From: Streptomyces sp. JH14
Lineage (GTDB): Bacteria > Actinomycetota > Actinomycetes > Streptomycetales > Streptomycetaceae
Direction of reading: 5' to 3'
Assembly: GCF_029428675.1 (NCBI RefSeq)
Contig: NZ_JAJNEL010000001.1
Location: forward strand, 4,960,001-5,024,000
Length of the DNA stretch: 64,000 bases
Below, piece by piece: positions 18,016 to 26,984 of this stretch; the stretch's first letter is position 1, and every line of letters starts with the position of its first letter. The notes below the pieces were generated by a model. It was given only the letters and a program-made list of their open reading frames with translations. It searched no databases and was not told the origin of the DNA. A program made the translations under genes and the position numbers.

Positions 18016-18070
18016 CCGCATGGCGAAACCGGGTCGCGGAACGCCCCCCTTTCTCCTCTAGGCTTGTCCC

Positions 18071-19135
18071 GTGACCCCCGCCGATCTCTCCAGGACCGTG
18101 CTGCACGCTGTGCGCCGCGCGGTCGACGAGGACGCCTTGCGCGCGCCCGTGCCCGCGCGCGTGCGGGTGGAGCGGACACGGCCCGGCGGCAGCGGGGACT
18201 ACGCCTGCGCCGTCGCTCTCCAGCTGGCCGGGGCCGCCGCGCGGCCGGCCCGGGAAGTGGCCGCGATCCTGCGGGACCGGGTGGCCGGTGTGCCGGGGAT
18301 CGGGCGGGTCGAGGTCACCGGACCGGGGTTCCTGAACTTCACGCTCGACGCGACGGCCGACGCCCGCGTGCGGGAAGCGCTCATCCATGACGTACGGGAG
18401 CGTGGGGCCCGTTACGGGCACGCAGACGCGCTCGCCGGGCACCGCCTGCACTTGCGCCACGCCCGCGAGGCCCGGGCCGCGGTCACCGCCCACGCGCTGG
18501 GAGCGATCGCGCGCTCCCAGGGCGCGTTGGCGCGCACCGGCTGCGACGGGACGCCCGACCCCGACTGGGCGCGGCTCGGTGTGAGCGCCGACGCCGCAGG
18601 GGAGCCGGACGGGACCCTCACCGTCGTCCGGCCGGTACCGGCCGGTGCCGGAGCCGCCGACCTGCTGGAGCGGCTCGGACCGGATGCCGCCCGGTGGGGA
18701 CTGCTGCGCCCGGCCGGGCACGACCGGGCCACGCTCGGCGACGAGTTGCTGGTGCAGACGGTCGCCAATCCGCTGTTCCTGGTCCGCTACGCCCACTCCC
18801 GGATCCGCGCCCTCACCCGTGGCGCCGCGCTCCTGGGTTTCGAGGGCTCGTACGACGAGGACGTCGACGCACCCGCACTGATGCGCGCGCTGGCCGACTA
18901 CCCCGACGCCCTCGCCGCCGCTGCCCGCCACCGCGCGCCCGACCGGCTCGCCCGGCAGCTCGAGGACCTCGCGCACGCCTTCTTCGACTTCCAGGACTGC
19001 GCATCCCCGCTGCCCGTCGGCGACGAGAAACCCCTGGCCGCCCACCGCTCCCGGCTGGCCGTCGCCGAGGCCGCCGGGACGGTGCTGGCCGGCGGCCTGT
19101 CCCTGCTCGGTATCCGCGCACCCGAACACCTCTGA
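18071..19135 (+). CDS. nrtL: ArgS-related anticodon-binding protein lacking the catalytic domain
   Basis: 354 residues. The N-terminal part (about 1-95, ending GPGFLNFTL) matches the ArgS additional domain that touches the tRNA-Arg elbow. The C-terminal part (about 215-354: QTVANPLFLVRYAHSRIRAL ... DFQDCASPL) matches the DALR anticodon-binding domain. The Rossmann catalytic region between them is reduced to about 90 residues: HRLHLRHAREA is a possible relic of the HIGH segment and KMSKS is absent. It therefore should not aminoacylate tRNA. It lies directly before lysA. The symbol follows my recollection of the NCBI family name for this locus. Confidence 0.85.
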   Translation: MTPADLSRTVLHAVRRAVDEDALRAPVPARVRVERTRPGGSGDYACAVALQLAGAAARPAREVAAILRDRVAGVPGIGRVEVTGPGFLNFTLDATADARVREALIHDVRERGARYGHADALAGHRLHLRHAREARAAVTAHALGAIARSQGALARTGCDGTPDPDWARLGVSADAAGEPDGTLTVVRPVPAGAGAADLLERLGPDAARWGLLRPAGHDRATLGDELLVQTVANPLFLVRYAHSRIRALTRGAALLGFEGSYDEDVDAPALMRALADYPDALAAAARHRAPDRLARQLEDLAHAFFDFQDCASPLPVGDEKPLAAHRSRLAVAEAAGTVLAGGLSLLGIRAPEHL

Positions 19136-19161
19136 GAGATCCGAGAGAGCAGAGCAACACC

Positions 19162-20553
19162 ATGAGCCGATCCGCACACCCCGCCGGTCCCCGTCACGCC
19201 GACGTCCTGACCGAGGGGCACTACGCAGCCCCGCCCGCCGACCTCAACGCCCTCGACGAGAAGGTCTGGGCCCGCACCGTCTCCCGTGGCGACGACGGCG
19301 CCGTCACCGTCGGCGGGATCGAAGTGACCCGGCTGGCCGAGGAATTCGGCACGCCCGCCTACTTCCTCGACGAGAGCGACTTCCGCGCCCGCTGCCGCGC
19401 CTGGGCCGACGCGTTCGGAGCGGACGCCGATGTCTTCTACGCCGGCAAGGCGTTCCTGTCGCGCGCCGTCGTGCGCTGGCTCAAGGAGGAGGGGCTCAAC
19501 CTCGACGTCTGCTCCGGCGGCGAGCTGACCACCGCGCTGGACGCCGGAATGCCCGCCGAGCGCATCGCCTTCCACGGCAACAACAAGACGGTCGCCGAGA
19601 TCGAGCGGGCCGTCCGGGCCGGTGTCGGGCGGATCGTCCTCGACTCGTTCCAGGAGATCGTCCGCGTCTCGCACATCGCGCAGCAGCTCGGCAGGCGCCA
19701 GCGCGTACAGATCCGGGTGACGGTCGGTGTCGAGGCGCACACCCACGAGTTCATCGCCACCGCCCACGAGGACCAGAAGTTCGGTATCGCGCTGGCCGGG
19801 GGACAGGCCGCCGAGGCGGTCCGCCGGGCGCTCACCCTCGACGGCCTCGAACTCGTCGGCATCCACTCGCACATCGGCTCGCAGATCTTCGACATGGCCG
19901 GTTTCGAGGTATCCGCCCGGCGCGTGGTGCAGCTGCTCACCGAGGTGCGCGACGAGCACGGTGTCGAGCTGCCGGAGATCGACCTCGGCGGGGGCCTGGG
20001 CATCGCGTACACCTCCGACGACGACCCGCGCGAGCCGCACGAGATCGCCAAGGCGCTGGGCGACATCGTCAGCCGCGAGTGCGAGGCGGCCGGCCTCGCG
20101 ACTCCGCGGATCTCGGTCGAGCCCGGGCGCGCCATCGTGGGCCCCACCGCGTTCACGCTGTACGAGGTCGGCACCGTCAAGCACCTCGAAGGGCTGCGTA
20201 CGTACGTCAGCGTCGACGGCGGCATGTCGGACAACATCCGCACCGCGCTGTACGACGCCGAGTACTCCGTCGCGCTGGTCTCGCGTCGCTCGGATGCCGA
20301 GCCGATGCTCGTACGTGTCGTCGGCAAGCACTGCGAGAGCGGGGACATCGTGGTCAAGGACGCGTTCCTGCCGTCCGACCTCGCGCCCGGCGATCTGATC
20401 GCGGTACCCGCCACCGGCGCCTACTGCCGCTCGATGGCGAGCAACTACAACCACGCGCTGCGCCCGCCCGTCGTCGCCGTGCGCGACGGCGAGGCGCGGG
20501 TCATCGTCCGGCGCGAGACGGAGGAAGATCTCCTGCGTCTCGATGTCGGTTGA
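19162..20553 (+). CDS. lysA: Diaminopimelate decarboxylase
   Basis: 463-residue PLP enzyme making lysine from meso-diaminopimelate, the last step of the pathway. The PLP lysine is Lys96 in DVFYAGKAFLS. Further marks are GIHSHIGSQIFD, the glycine loop DLGGGLGIAY and the active-site CESGDIVVKDAFL. ATG at 19162 begins 26 bp after nrtL, so co-transcription is likely. It is about 40 residues longer at the N-terminus than minimal LysA, typical for Streptomyces. It starts the aspartate-family cluster lysA-hom-thrC-thrB. Confidence 0.96.
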   Translation: MSRSAHPAGPRHADVLTEGHYAAPPADLNALDEKVWARTVSRGDDGAVTVGGIEVTRLAEEFGTPAYFLDESDFRARCRAWADAFGADADVFYAGKAFLSRAVVRWLKEEGLNLDVCSGGELTTALDAGMPAERIAFHGNNKTVAEIERAVRAGVGRIVLDSFQEIVRVSHIAQQLGRRQRVQIRVTVGVEAHTHEFIATAHEDQKFGIALAGGQAAEAVRRALTLDGLELVGIHSHIGSQIFDMAGFEVSARRVVQLLTEVRDEHGVELPEIDLGGGLGIAYTSDDDPREPHEIAKALGDIVSRECEAAGLATPRISVEPGRAIVGPTAFTLYEVGTVKHLEGLRTYVSVDGGMSDNIRTALYDAEYSVALVSRRSDAEPMLVRVVGKHCESGDIVVKDAFLPSDLAPGDLIAVPATGAYCRSMASNYNHALRPPVVAVRDGEARVIVRRETEEDLLRLDVG

Positions 20554-20652
20554 TGAAATAGATGTCTCAGGATCCGGACGCGTAGCAGAAACTCCCGTCC
20601 GGTGAGTGAGACTGGTCCACACATGAGCATGCATGAGAAACGAGGTCGGATG

Positions 20653-21951
20653 ATGCGTACGCGTCCGCTGAAGGTGGCGCTGCTGGGCTGTGGTGTGGTC
20701 GGCTCAGAGGTGGCGCGCATCATGACGACGCACGCCGACGACCTCGCCGCGCGCATCGGCGCGCCGGTGGAGCTCGCCGGCGTCGCCGTCCGCCGGCTCT
20801 CCAAGGTGCGCGAGGGCATCGACCCCGCGCTGATCACCACCGATGCGACCGCCCTGGTCAAACGGGGCGACATCGACGTCGTCATCGAGGTCATCGGCGG
20901 CATCGAGCCGGCCCGCACGCTCATCACCACCGCCTTCGAGCACGGCGCGAGCGTCGTCTCCGCCAACAAGGCGCTGCTCGCTGAGGACGGCGCCGCCCTG
21001 CACGCCGCCGCCGAGCAGTACGGCCGGGACCTCTACTACGAGGCGGCCGTCGCCGGTGCCATCCCGCTGGTACGGCCGCTGCGCGAGTCCCTCGCCGGCG
21101 ACAAGGTCAACCGGGTGCTGGGCATCGTCAACGGCACGACGAACTTCATCCTCGACAAGATGGACACCAGCGGTGCCGGTTACTCAGAGGCGCTCGACGA
21201 GGCCACGGCCCTCGGGTACGCCGAGGCCGACCCGACCGCCGACGTCGAGGGCTTCGACGCCGCCGCCAAGGCCGCGATCCTCGCCGGCATCGCCTTCCAC
21301 ACCCGGGTGAAGATCGGCGAGGTGCACCGCGAGGGCATCACCGAGGTCACCGCCGCCGACATCGCCTCGGCCCGCCGCATGGGCTGCACCGTCAAGCTCC
21401 TCGCCATCTGCGAGCGCGCCGCCGACGGCCAGTCCGTCACCGCACGCGTGCACCCGGCGATGATCCCGCTCAGCCACCCGCTGGCCTCCGTCCGCGAGGC
21501 GTACAACGCGGTCTTCGTCGAGGCGGAGGCCGCCGGGCAGCTGATGTTCTACGGCCCCGGCGCGGGTGGTTCGCCGACCGCCTCCGCGGTCCTCGGCGAC
21601 CTGGTCGCGGTCTGCCGCAACAAGCTCGGCGAGGCCACCGGCCCCGGCGAGTCCGCGTACACGCGGCTGCCGGTCAGCCCCATGGGCGAGGTCGTCACGC
21701 GGTACCACATCAGTCTCGACGTGGCCGACAAGCCTGGCGTACTCGCCCAGGTGGCAACGGTCTTCGCCGGACAGGGCGTATCCATCGATACGGTCCGCCA
21801 GCAAGGCCGCCAGGACGGAGGCGGCGAGGCTTCTCTCGTCGTCGTCACCCACCGCGCGCCCGACGCCGCCCTCTCGGCGACCGTCGAGGCGCTGCGCAAG
21901 CTCGACACCGTGCGCGGTGTCGCCAGCATCATGCGTGTTGAAGGGGAGTAA
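20653..21951 (+). CDS. hom: Homoserine dehydrogenase
   Basis: 432-residue NAD(P)H-dependent enzyme reducing aspartate semialdehyde to homoserine, the branch to threonine and methionine. The Rossmann motif GCGVVGSEVA is at the N-terminus and the catalytic region (YEAAVAGAIPLVRPLRESL, GIVNGTTNFIL) in the middle. An ACT domain from about residue 350 (HISLDVADKPGVLAQVATVF) is expected to give threonine feedback inhibition. Of two adjacent ATGs, the second (20653) is better placed after GAGG. The stop is 6 bp before thrC. Confidence 0.96.
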   Translation: MRTRPLKVALLGCGVVGSEVARIMTTHADDLAARIGAPVELAGVAVRRLSKVREGIDPALITTDATALVKRGDIDVVIEVIGGIEPARTLITTAFEHGASVVSANKALLAEDGAALHAAAEQYGRDLYYEAAVAGAIPLVRPLRESLAGDKVNRVLGIVNGTTNFILDKMDTSGAGYSEALDEATALGYAEADPTADVEGFDAAAKAAILAGIAFHTRVKIGEVHREGITEVTAADIASARRMGCTVKLLAICERAADGQSVTARVHPAMIPLSHPLASVREAYNAVFVEAEAAGQLMFYGPGAGGSPTASAVLGDLVAVCRNKLGEATGPGESAYTRLPVSPMGEVVTRYHISLDVADKPGVLAQVATVFAGQGVSIDTVRQQGRQDGGGEASLVVVTHRAPDAALSATVEALRKLDTVRGVASIMRVEGE

Positions 21952-21957
21952 GGACCC

Positions 21958-23028
21958 ATGACCAGCAAGGGCACCCACCAGTGGCGCGGCATCATCGAGG
22001 AGTACCGGGACCGTCTTCCGGTCACGAGCACGACGCCGGTCGTCACGCTTCGTGAGGGCGGTACGCCGCTCGTCCCCGCTCAGGTCCTCTCCGAGCGCAC
22101 GGGCTGCGAGGTGCACCTCAAGGTGGAGGGCGCCAACCCCACCGGGTCCTTCAAGGACCGCGGCATGACGATGGCGATCACCCGGGCCAAGGAGGAGGGC
22201 GCGCAGGCCGTCATCTGCGCCTCCACCGGCAACACCTCCGCCTCCGCCGCCGCGTACGCGGTGCGGGCCGGCATGGTCTGCGCCGTCCTCGTGCCGCAGG
22301 GCAAGATCGCACTCGGCAAGATGGGCCAGGCGCTCGTCCACGGCGCCAGGATCCTGCAGGTCGACGGCAACTTCGACGACTGCCTGACGCTCGCTCGCTC
22401 GCTCTCGGACAACTACCCGGTGGCGCTGGTCAATTCGGTCAATCCGGTCCGTATCGAGGGCCAGAAGACCGCGGCGTTCGAGATCGTCGACGCGCTCGGC
22501 GACGCGCCCGACATCCATGTCCTCCCGGTCGGCAACGCGGGCAACATCACCGCGTACTGGAAGGGCTACACGGAGTACGCGGCGGACGCCATGTCCACGC
22601 ACACGCCGCGCATGTGGGGCTTCCAGGCATCCGGTTCCGCGCCCATCGTCCGCGGTGAGATCGTCAAGGATCCGTCGACCATCGCCACCGCGATCCGGAT
22701 CGGCAACCCGGCCTCCTGGCAGTACGCGCTGGCCGCCCGCGACGAGTCGGGTGGCTTCATCGACGAGGTCACGGACCGTCAGATCCTGGCCGCCTACCGC
22801 CTGTTGGCCTCTCAGGAGGGCGTCTTCGTCGAGCCCGCCTCGGCCGCGTCGGTGGCCGGTCTGCTCAAGGCCGCCGAAGAGGGCAAGGTCGACCGCGGCC
22901 AGAAGATCGTCTGCACGGTCACCGGCAACGGCCTCAAGGACCCCGACTGGGCTGTCGCGGGCGCCCCGCAGCCGGTCACCGTACCGGTCGACGCGGCCGC
23001 CGCCGCGGAGAAGCTGGGCCTCGCGTAA
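21958..23028 (+). CDS. thrC: Threonine synthase
   Basis: 356-residue PLP enzyme converting O-phosphohomoserine to threonine. The PLP lysine is Lys66 in NPTGSFKDRGMTMAI. The phosphate-binding loop is PVGNAGNITAYWKGY. ATG at 21958 is preceded by AAGGGGAGTAAGG overlapping the hom stop, so hom and thrC are tightly coupled. It is followed by a 304-bp gap and a hairpin before thrB. Confidence 0.97.
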   Translation: MTSKGTHQWRGIIEEYRDRLPVTSTTPVVTLREGGTPLVPAQVLSERTGCEVHLKVEGANPTGSFKDRGMTMAITRAKEEGAQAVICASTGNTSASAAAYAVRAGMVCAVLVPQGKIALGKMGQALVHGARILQVDGNFDDCLTLARSLSDNYPVALVNSVNPVRIEGQKTAAFEIVDALGDAPDIHVLPVGNAGNITAYWKGYTEYAADAMSTHTPRMWGFQASGSAPIVRGEIVKDPSTIATAIRIGNPASWQYALAARDESGGFIDEVTDRQILAAYRLLASQEGVFVEPASAASVAGLLKAAEEGKVDRGQKIVCTVTGNGLKDPDWAVAGAPQPVTVPVDAAAAAEKLGLA

Positions 23029-23332
23029 AAAACCGACATCGGCAGCTCAACCGCCCTTTTCCGGGGTGGAGAGCGCATGGGAGGTGCGCGACACGCATCG
23101 TGCGCCTCCCGTGCGCCCTATGTCGACACAGAACCTTCCTTCGATAAGCTGTACTCAACCCGCCCCGCCGCACCTGCCGCGGTGGTGAGGCCGTGGCCAT
23201 CGGGTTCTCCACCGGCGTGCGACATATCCACCGCCACACCCCCTGCGCCACTCCAGTACGGGCACCACCCTTCCCCGCAGAAATCCCCGCAGCAACAGCC
23301 CCCACTGCCTCATAAGGAGAGTCGTCGAAGCG
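23029..23332 (+). other. thrC-thrB intergenic region with hairpin
   Basis: 304 bp without a gene. A 13-bp stem with two G-U pairs (23079-23091 with 23098-23110) around CACGCA may terminate thrC transcripts. A TGTCGACA palindrome (23121-23128) and an AT-richer stretch CGATAAGCTGTACTC (from 23142) may belong to a separate thrB promoter. No -35/-10 pair is convincing. Confidence 0.5.
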
Positions 23333-24250
23333 ATGGCCGGTCCCGCCTTCCGAGCCGCCGCCGTCCGGGTGCGCGTCCCCGCTACCAGCGCCAACCTGGG
23401 CCCGGGCTTCGACGCCCTCGGCCTGTCGCTGGGGCTCTACGACGACGTCGTCGTCCGCGTCGCCGACTCCGGGCTGCACATCGACATCGCCGGCGAGGGC
23501 GCGGACACGCTGCCCCGCGACGAGAGCCACCTCCTCGTACGCTCCCTGCGCTCGGCCTTCGACCTGCTCGGCGGACAGCCGCGCGGTCTCGAGATCGTCT
23601 GCGCCAACCGCATCCCGCACGGGCGCGGCCTCGGCTCCTCCTCCGCCGCCATCTGCGCCGGCATCGTCGCGGCCCGCGCCGTCACGACCGGCGGCGACGC
23701 CCGGCTCGACGATGCGGCGCTGCTGGAGCTCGCGACCGAGATCGAGGGCCACCCCGACAATGTCGCGGCGTGCCTGCTCGGCGGCTTCACGCTGGCCTGG
23801 ATGGACGGCGCGTCCGCACGCGCGATCAAGATGGATCCCTCCGATTCCATCGTTCCGGTGGTTTTCGTCCCGGGCAAACCGGTGCTCACCGAGACTGCCC
23901 GTGGACTGCTGCCGCGCACCGTCCCGCATGTCGACGCCGCCTTCAACGCCGGACGCGCCGGGCTTCTCGTCGAGGCGATGACCCGGCGCCCCGAGCTGCT
24001 GCTCGCCGCCACCGAGGACCGGCTGCACCAGGAATACCGGGCCCCCGCGATGCCCGAGAGCGTGGAACTCGTGAACCGACTGCGCGCCGACGGCGTCCCT
24101 GCAGTCATCTCCGGTGCCGGGCCGACCGTGCTCGCGCTGGCCGAGGACGGTGCGGCCGACAAGGTCGCACGGCTGGCGGGCGAGGGCTGGGCGGCCAATC
24201 GGCTCACTCTCGACGCCGCGGGCGCGAGCGTTCTGCCGCTCGCCCCGTAG
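23333..24250 (+). CDS. thrB: Homoserine kinase
   Basis: 305-residue GHMP-family kinase phosphorylating homoserine for threonine synthase. The N-terminal substrate motif is VRVPATSANLGPGFDALG, and the ATP-binding glycine-rich loop PHGRGLGSSSAAICAGI is near residue 95. The C-terminal motif AVISGAGPTVLAL is also typical. An AAGGAG element lies upstream at a long distance (about 14 bases). It is separated from thrC by 304 bp and may have its own promoter. Confidence 0.96.
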   Translation: MAGPAFRAAAVRVRVPATSANLGPGFDALGLSLGLYDDVVVRVADSGLHIDIAGEGADTLPRDESHLLVRSLRSAFDLLGGQPRGLEIVCANRIPHGRGLGSSSAAICAGIVAARAVTTGGDARLDDAALLELATEIEGHPDNVAACLLGGFTLAWMDGASARAIKMDPSDSIVPVVFVPGKPVLTETARGLLPRTVPHVDAAFNAGRAGLLVEAMTRRPELLLAATEDRLHQEYRAPAMPESVELVNRLRADGVPAVISGAGPTVLALAEDGAADKVARLAGEGWAANRLTLDAAGASVLPLAP

Positions 24251-24278
24251 CGAGAAGTGATTGCCGGTGAGTGAGAGG

Positions 24279-24306
24279 GGGAATGTTTGTTGGACCCGGT
24301 AGTGTT
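24279..24306 (+). promoter_or_regulatory. SigR-like promoter match upstream of rho
   Basis: GGGAAT at 24279-24284, 19 bases, then GTT at 24304-24306. This fits the known SigR consensus (GGGAAT, 18-19 bases, GTT). It would give a leader of about 320 nt before rho. Assignment is by pattern only. Confidence 0.5.
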
Positions 24307-24634
24307 AACCTCAAGTCTGCAACCGACGTCTAATTGGCGCGTTGCTTCGTGTCCCTTTCAGGGGCCACCATTTCTTCCGAGAGCCTCCCCAACTGCCTGA
24401 GCAGCCTGCCTGAGCAGTTTCGAGCACGCTCCGGAACCGGCACGACACCCCTCGCTCGTCCAGGAGTGGGCCGAGCAGGGGGATGCTCGCGTCGGACCCT
24501 TGCACATTCATTTCTCCGCCGTACCCGGCGGACCACCGCCCCGGCACGGTCCGCAAGATCAAAAGACCGCAGTCGGACAGCACAACCGGTCGCCGAGCCA
24601 GAAGGCCGACGTCCGCTCCAGGGAAGGACCCTTC
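24307..24634 (+). other. Long untranslated leader of rho
   Basis: About 330 bp with no convincing reading frame. It contains a tandem CTGCCTGAGCAG repeat (near 24391-24417) and C-rich, T-rich stretches such as CGTGTCCCTTTCAGGGGCC that could serve as a Rho loading site for autoregulation. That is inference. Confidence 0.4.
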
Positions 24635-26638
24635 GTGAGCGACACCACCGATCTGATGGGCGTGACTGCCGACAAGAGTGTCGACAGCGCCGCGCCCGCC
24701 GAAGGTGCTGCCACTGGCACCACCGCACGGCGCCGCCGCTCCGGCACCGGCCTCGATGGCATGGTCCTGGCCGAGCTGCAGCAGGTCGCGTCCGGCCTCG
24801 GCATCAAGGGCACTGCGCGGATGCGCAAGGGCCAGCTGATCGAGGTCATCAAGGAGGCGCAGGCCGGCAGCGGCGCGCCCAAGGCCGCCGCAGCGCCCGC
24901 CGCCGCGGACGCCGAGACCAAGCCGAAGCGCCGCACCACCTCCAAGGCGCGCACCGGGGACGAGTCCGCCGCCGCGCCCGCCGAGAAGGCCACGGCTCAG
25001 CAGCAGATCGACATCCCCGGCCAGCCGGCCAGCGACGACCAGCCCACGGGTGAGCGTCGCCGGCGCCGTGCGACCGCGCAGGCGGGCAGCCCGGACGTCA
25101 AGTCGGAGACCAAGGCCGAGGCCAAGGTGGAGACGCAGGCCGAGCCGAAGAGCGACGACCGCGCCGAAGCGAAGGCCGAAGCCGCCGTGGACACCGCCGA
25201 GGGCCGTCGGGGCGACCGCGGCCAGCGAGGCGACCGCGGTGAGCGCGGCGACCGTCGTGACCGTCAGCGCGACCGCCGCGGCAAGGGCGACGAGCAGGGC
25301 GGCGGCCAGAGCCAGCAGGGCGGCCAGCGCCAGCAGCGCCAGGGCCAGGGCCAGCAGGGTGGCGGCGGCCCGCAGGACGACGGCTACGACGACGAGGCAG
25401 GCGGTCGTCGCGGTCGCCGCGGCCGCTACCGCGACCGCCGTGGCCGCCGTGGCCGCGACGACTTCGCGAGCGACGCACCGCCGGTCTCCGACGATGACGT
25501 CCTGATCCCCGTCGCGGGCATCCTGGACATCCTCGACAACTACGCGTTCATCCGGACCTCCGGTTACCTGCCGGGCCCGAACGACGTGTACGTCTCGCTC
25601 GCCCAGGTCCGCAAGAACGGCCTGCGCAAGGGTGACCACGTCACGGGTGCGGTCCGTCAGCCCAAGGACGGCGAGCGCCGCGAGAAGTTCAACGCGCTGG
25701 TGCGCCTCGACTCGGTCAACGGCATGGCGCCCGAAAGCGGCCGCGGCCGCCCGGAGTTCCAGAAGCTGACCCCGCTCTACCCGCAGGACCGGCTCCGCCT
25801 GGAGACCGACTCCAACGTCCTGACGACGCGGATCATCGACCTGGTCGCGCCGATCGGCAAGGGCCAGCGAGGCCTGATCGTGGCCCCGCCGAAGACCGGC
25901 AAGACCATGATCCTGCAGGCGATCGCCAACGCGATCACCGTCAACAGCCCCGAGTGCCATCTGATGGTCGTTCTCGTCGACGAGCGTCCGGAAGAGGTCA
26001 CCGACATGCAGCGGTCGGTGAAGGGCGAGGTCATCTCCTCGACCTTCGACCGTCCCGCAGAGGACCACACCACCGTCGCCGAGCTGGCCATCGAGCGCGC
26101 CAAGCGTCTCGTCGAGCTGGGTCACGACGTGGTCGTCCTGCTGGACTCGATCACCCGCCTCGGCCGCGCGTACAACCTCGCGGCCCCGGCATCGGGCCGC
26201 ATCCTGTCCGGTGGTGTCGACTCGACCGCGCTGTACCCGCCGAAGCGCTTCTTCGGTGCCGCGCGCAACATCGAGGACGGCGGTTCGCTGACCATCCTGG
26301 CCACCGCGCTCGTCGAGACCGGCTCGCGCATGGACGAGGTGATCTTCGAGGAGTTCAAGGGCACCGGCAACATGGAGCTCAAGCTCGACCGGAAGCTCTC
26401 GGACAAGCGCATCTTCCCGGCGGTGGACGTCGACGCGTCCAGCACCCGTAAGGAAGAAATCCTGCTCGGCAGCGACGAGTTGGCCATCGTCTGGAAGCTG
26501 CGCCGGGTGCTGCACGCGCTCGACCAGCAGCAGGCGATCGAGCTGCTCCTGGACCGGATGAAGAAGACCCAGTCCAACGCGGAGTTCCTGCTCCAGATCC
26601 AGAAGACGACGCCCGCCCCGGGCAACGGCAACGACTGA
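24635..26638 (+). CDS. rho: Transcription termination factor Rho
   Basis: 667-residue RNA-dependent ATPase/helicase. A Rho N-terminal helical domain (GMVLAELQQVASGLGIKGTARMRKGQLIEVI) is interrupted from the RNA-binding cold-shock domain (from about residue 288) by roughly 200 residues rich in Lys/Glu, then RGD/RDR and Gln/Gly repeats, the disordered insertion of high-GC actinobacteria. Walker A is APPKTGKTM near residue 415 and Walker B VVVLLDSITRLGRAYN. GTG at 24635 follows GGGAAGGA. A strong terminator follows. Confidence 0.97.
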   Translation: MSDTTDLMGVTADKSVDSAAPAEGAATGTTARRRRSGTGLDGMVLAELQQVASGLGIKGTARMRKGQLIEVIKEAQAGSGAPKAAAAPAAADAETKPKRRTTSKARTGDESAAAPAEKATAQQQIDIPGQPASDDQPTGERRRRRATAQAGSPDVKSETKAEAKVETQAEPKSDDRAEAKAEAAVDTAEGRRGDRGQRGDRGERGDRRDRQRDRRGKGDEQGGGQSQQGGQRQQRQGQGQQGGGGPQDDGYDDEAGGRRGRRGRYRDRRGRRGRDDFASDAPPVSDDDVLIPVAGILDILDNYAFIRTSGYLPGPNDVYVSLAQVRKNGLRKGDHVTGAVRQPKDGERREKFNALVRLDSVNGMAPESGRGRPEFQKLTPLYPQDRLRLETDSNVLTTRIIDLVAPIGKGQRGLIVAPPKTGKTMILQAIANAITVNSPECHLMVVLVDERPEEVTDMQRSVKGEVISSTFDRPAEDHTTVAELAIERAKRLVELGHDVVVLLDSITRLGRAYNLAAPASGRILSGGVDSTALYPPKRFFGAARNIEDGGSLTILATALVETGSRMDEVIFEEFKGTGNMELKLDRKLSDKRIFPAVDVDASSTRKEEILLGSDELAIVWKLRRVLHALDQQQAIELLLDRMKKTQSNAEFLLQIQKTTPAPGNGND

Positions 26639-26664
26639 CGTCGTACCGCTCGGACAGTCGTCAC

Positions 26665-26705
26665 AGGGCCGGCCCCGTCACTTCGGTGACGGGGCCGGCC
26701 CTTTT
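26665..26705 (+). terminator. rho intrinsic terminator
   Basis: Perfect 17-bp stem (AGGGCCGGCCCCGTCAC and its complement) closed by a TTCG tetraloop and followed by a run of four T (26702-26705). Confidence 0.9.
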
Positions 26706-26984
26706 CCGGTCCTTCTCCGCCCGGCCCGAGACCTTTGCCACACGGCGACCGCGGCGCCGTCCGCCCCGGCGATGCCTGTATCGGGCAAGAAACCGCAGGT
26801 GAGCGAGGTGTGACCGGTGGTTCCCGGTCGCCATGTGCGGCGTTCGCCCTCATCTCGTCACGACATGTCGCTGTGCAACCCTTCTTCGAGTCCCCACGTC
26901 GTACAAAGTGTCGGCAAAGCGATAAAACCAGTGCCCGCACCACTGCAGGGGGTAGCCGGGAGCAGGCGAGGAGCGAGGAGACGG
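26706..26984 (+). other. Intergenic region before LCP gene
   Basis: 279 bp with no gene recognised. The part from about 26890 is less GC-rich (TCGTACAAAGTGTCGGCAAA) and probably contains the promoter, but no clear -35/-10 pair was found. It ends in GAGGAG, the ribosome site of the next gene. Confidence 0.4.

Noticed and set aside
24391..24417. CTGCCTGAGCAG tandem repeat in the rho leader as a regulatory array
   Set aside because: Only two short copies; too little to support a specific role, so only mentioned in the leader entry.
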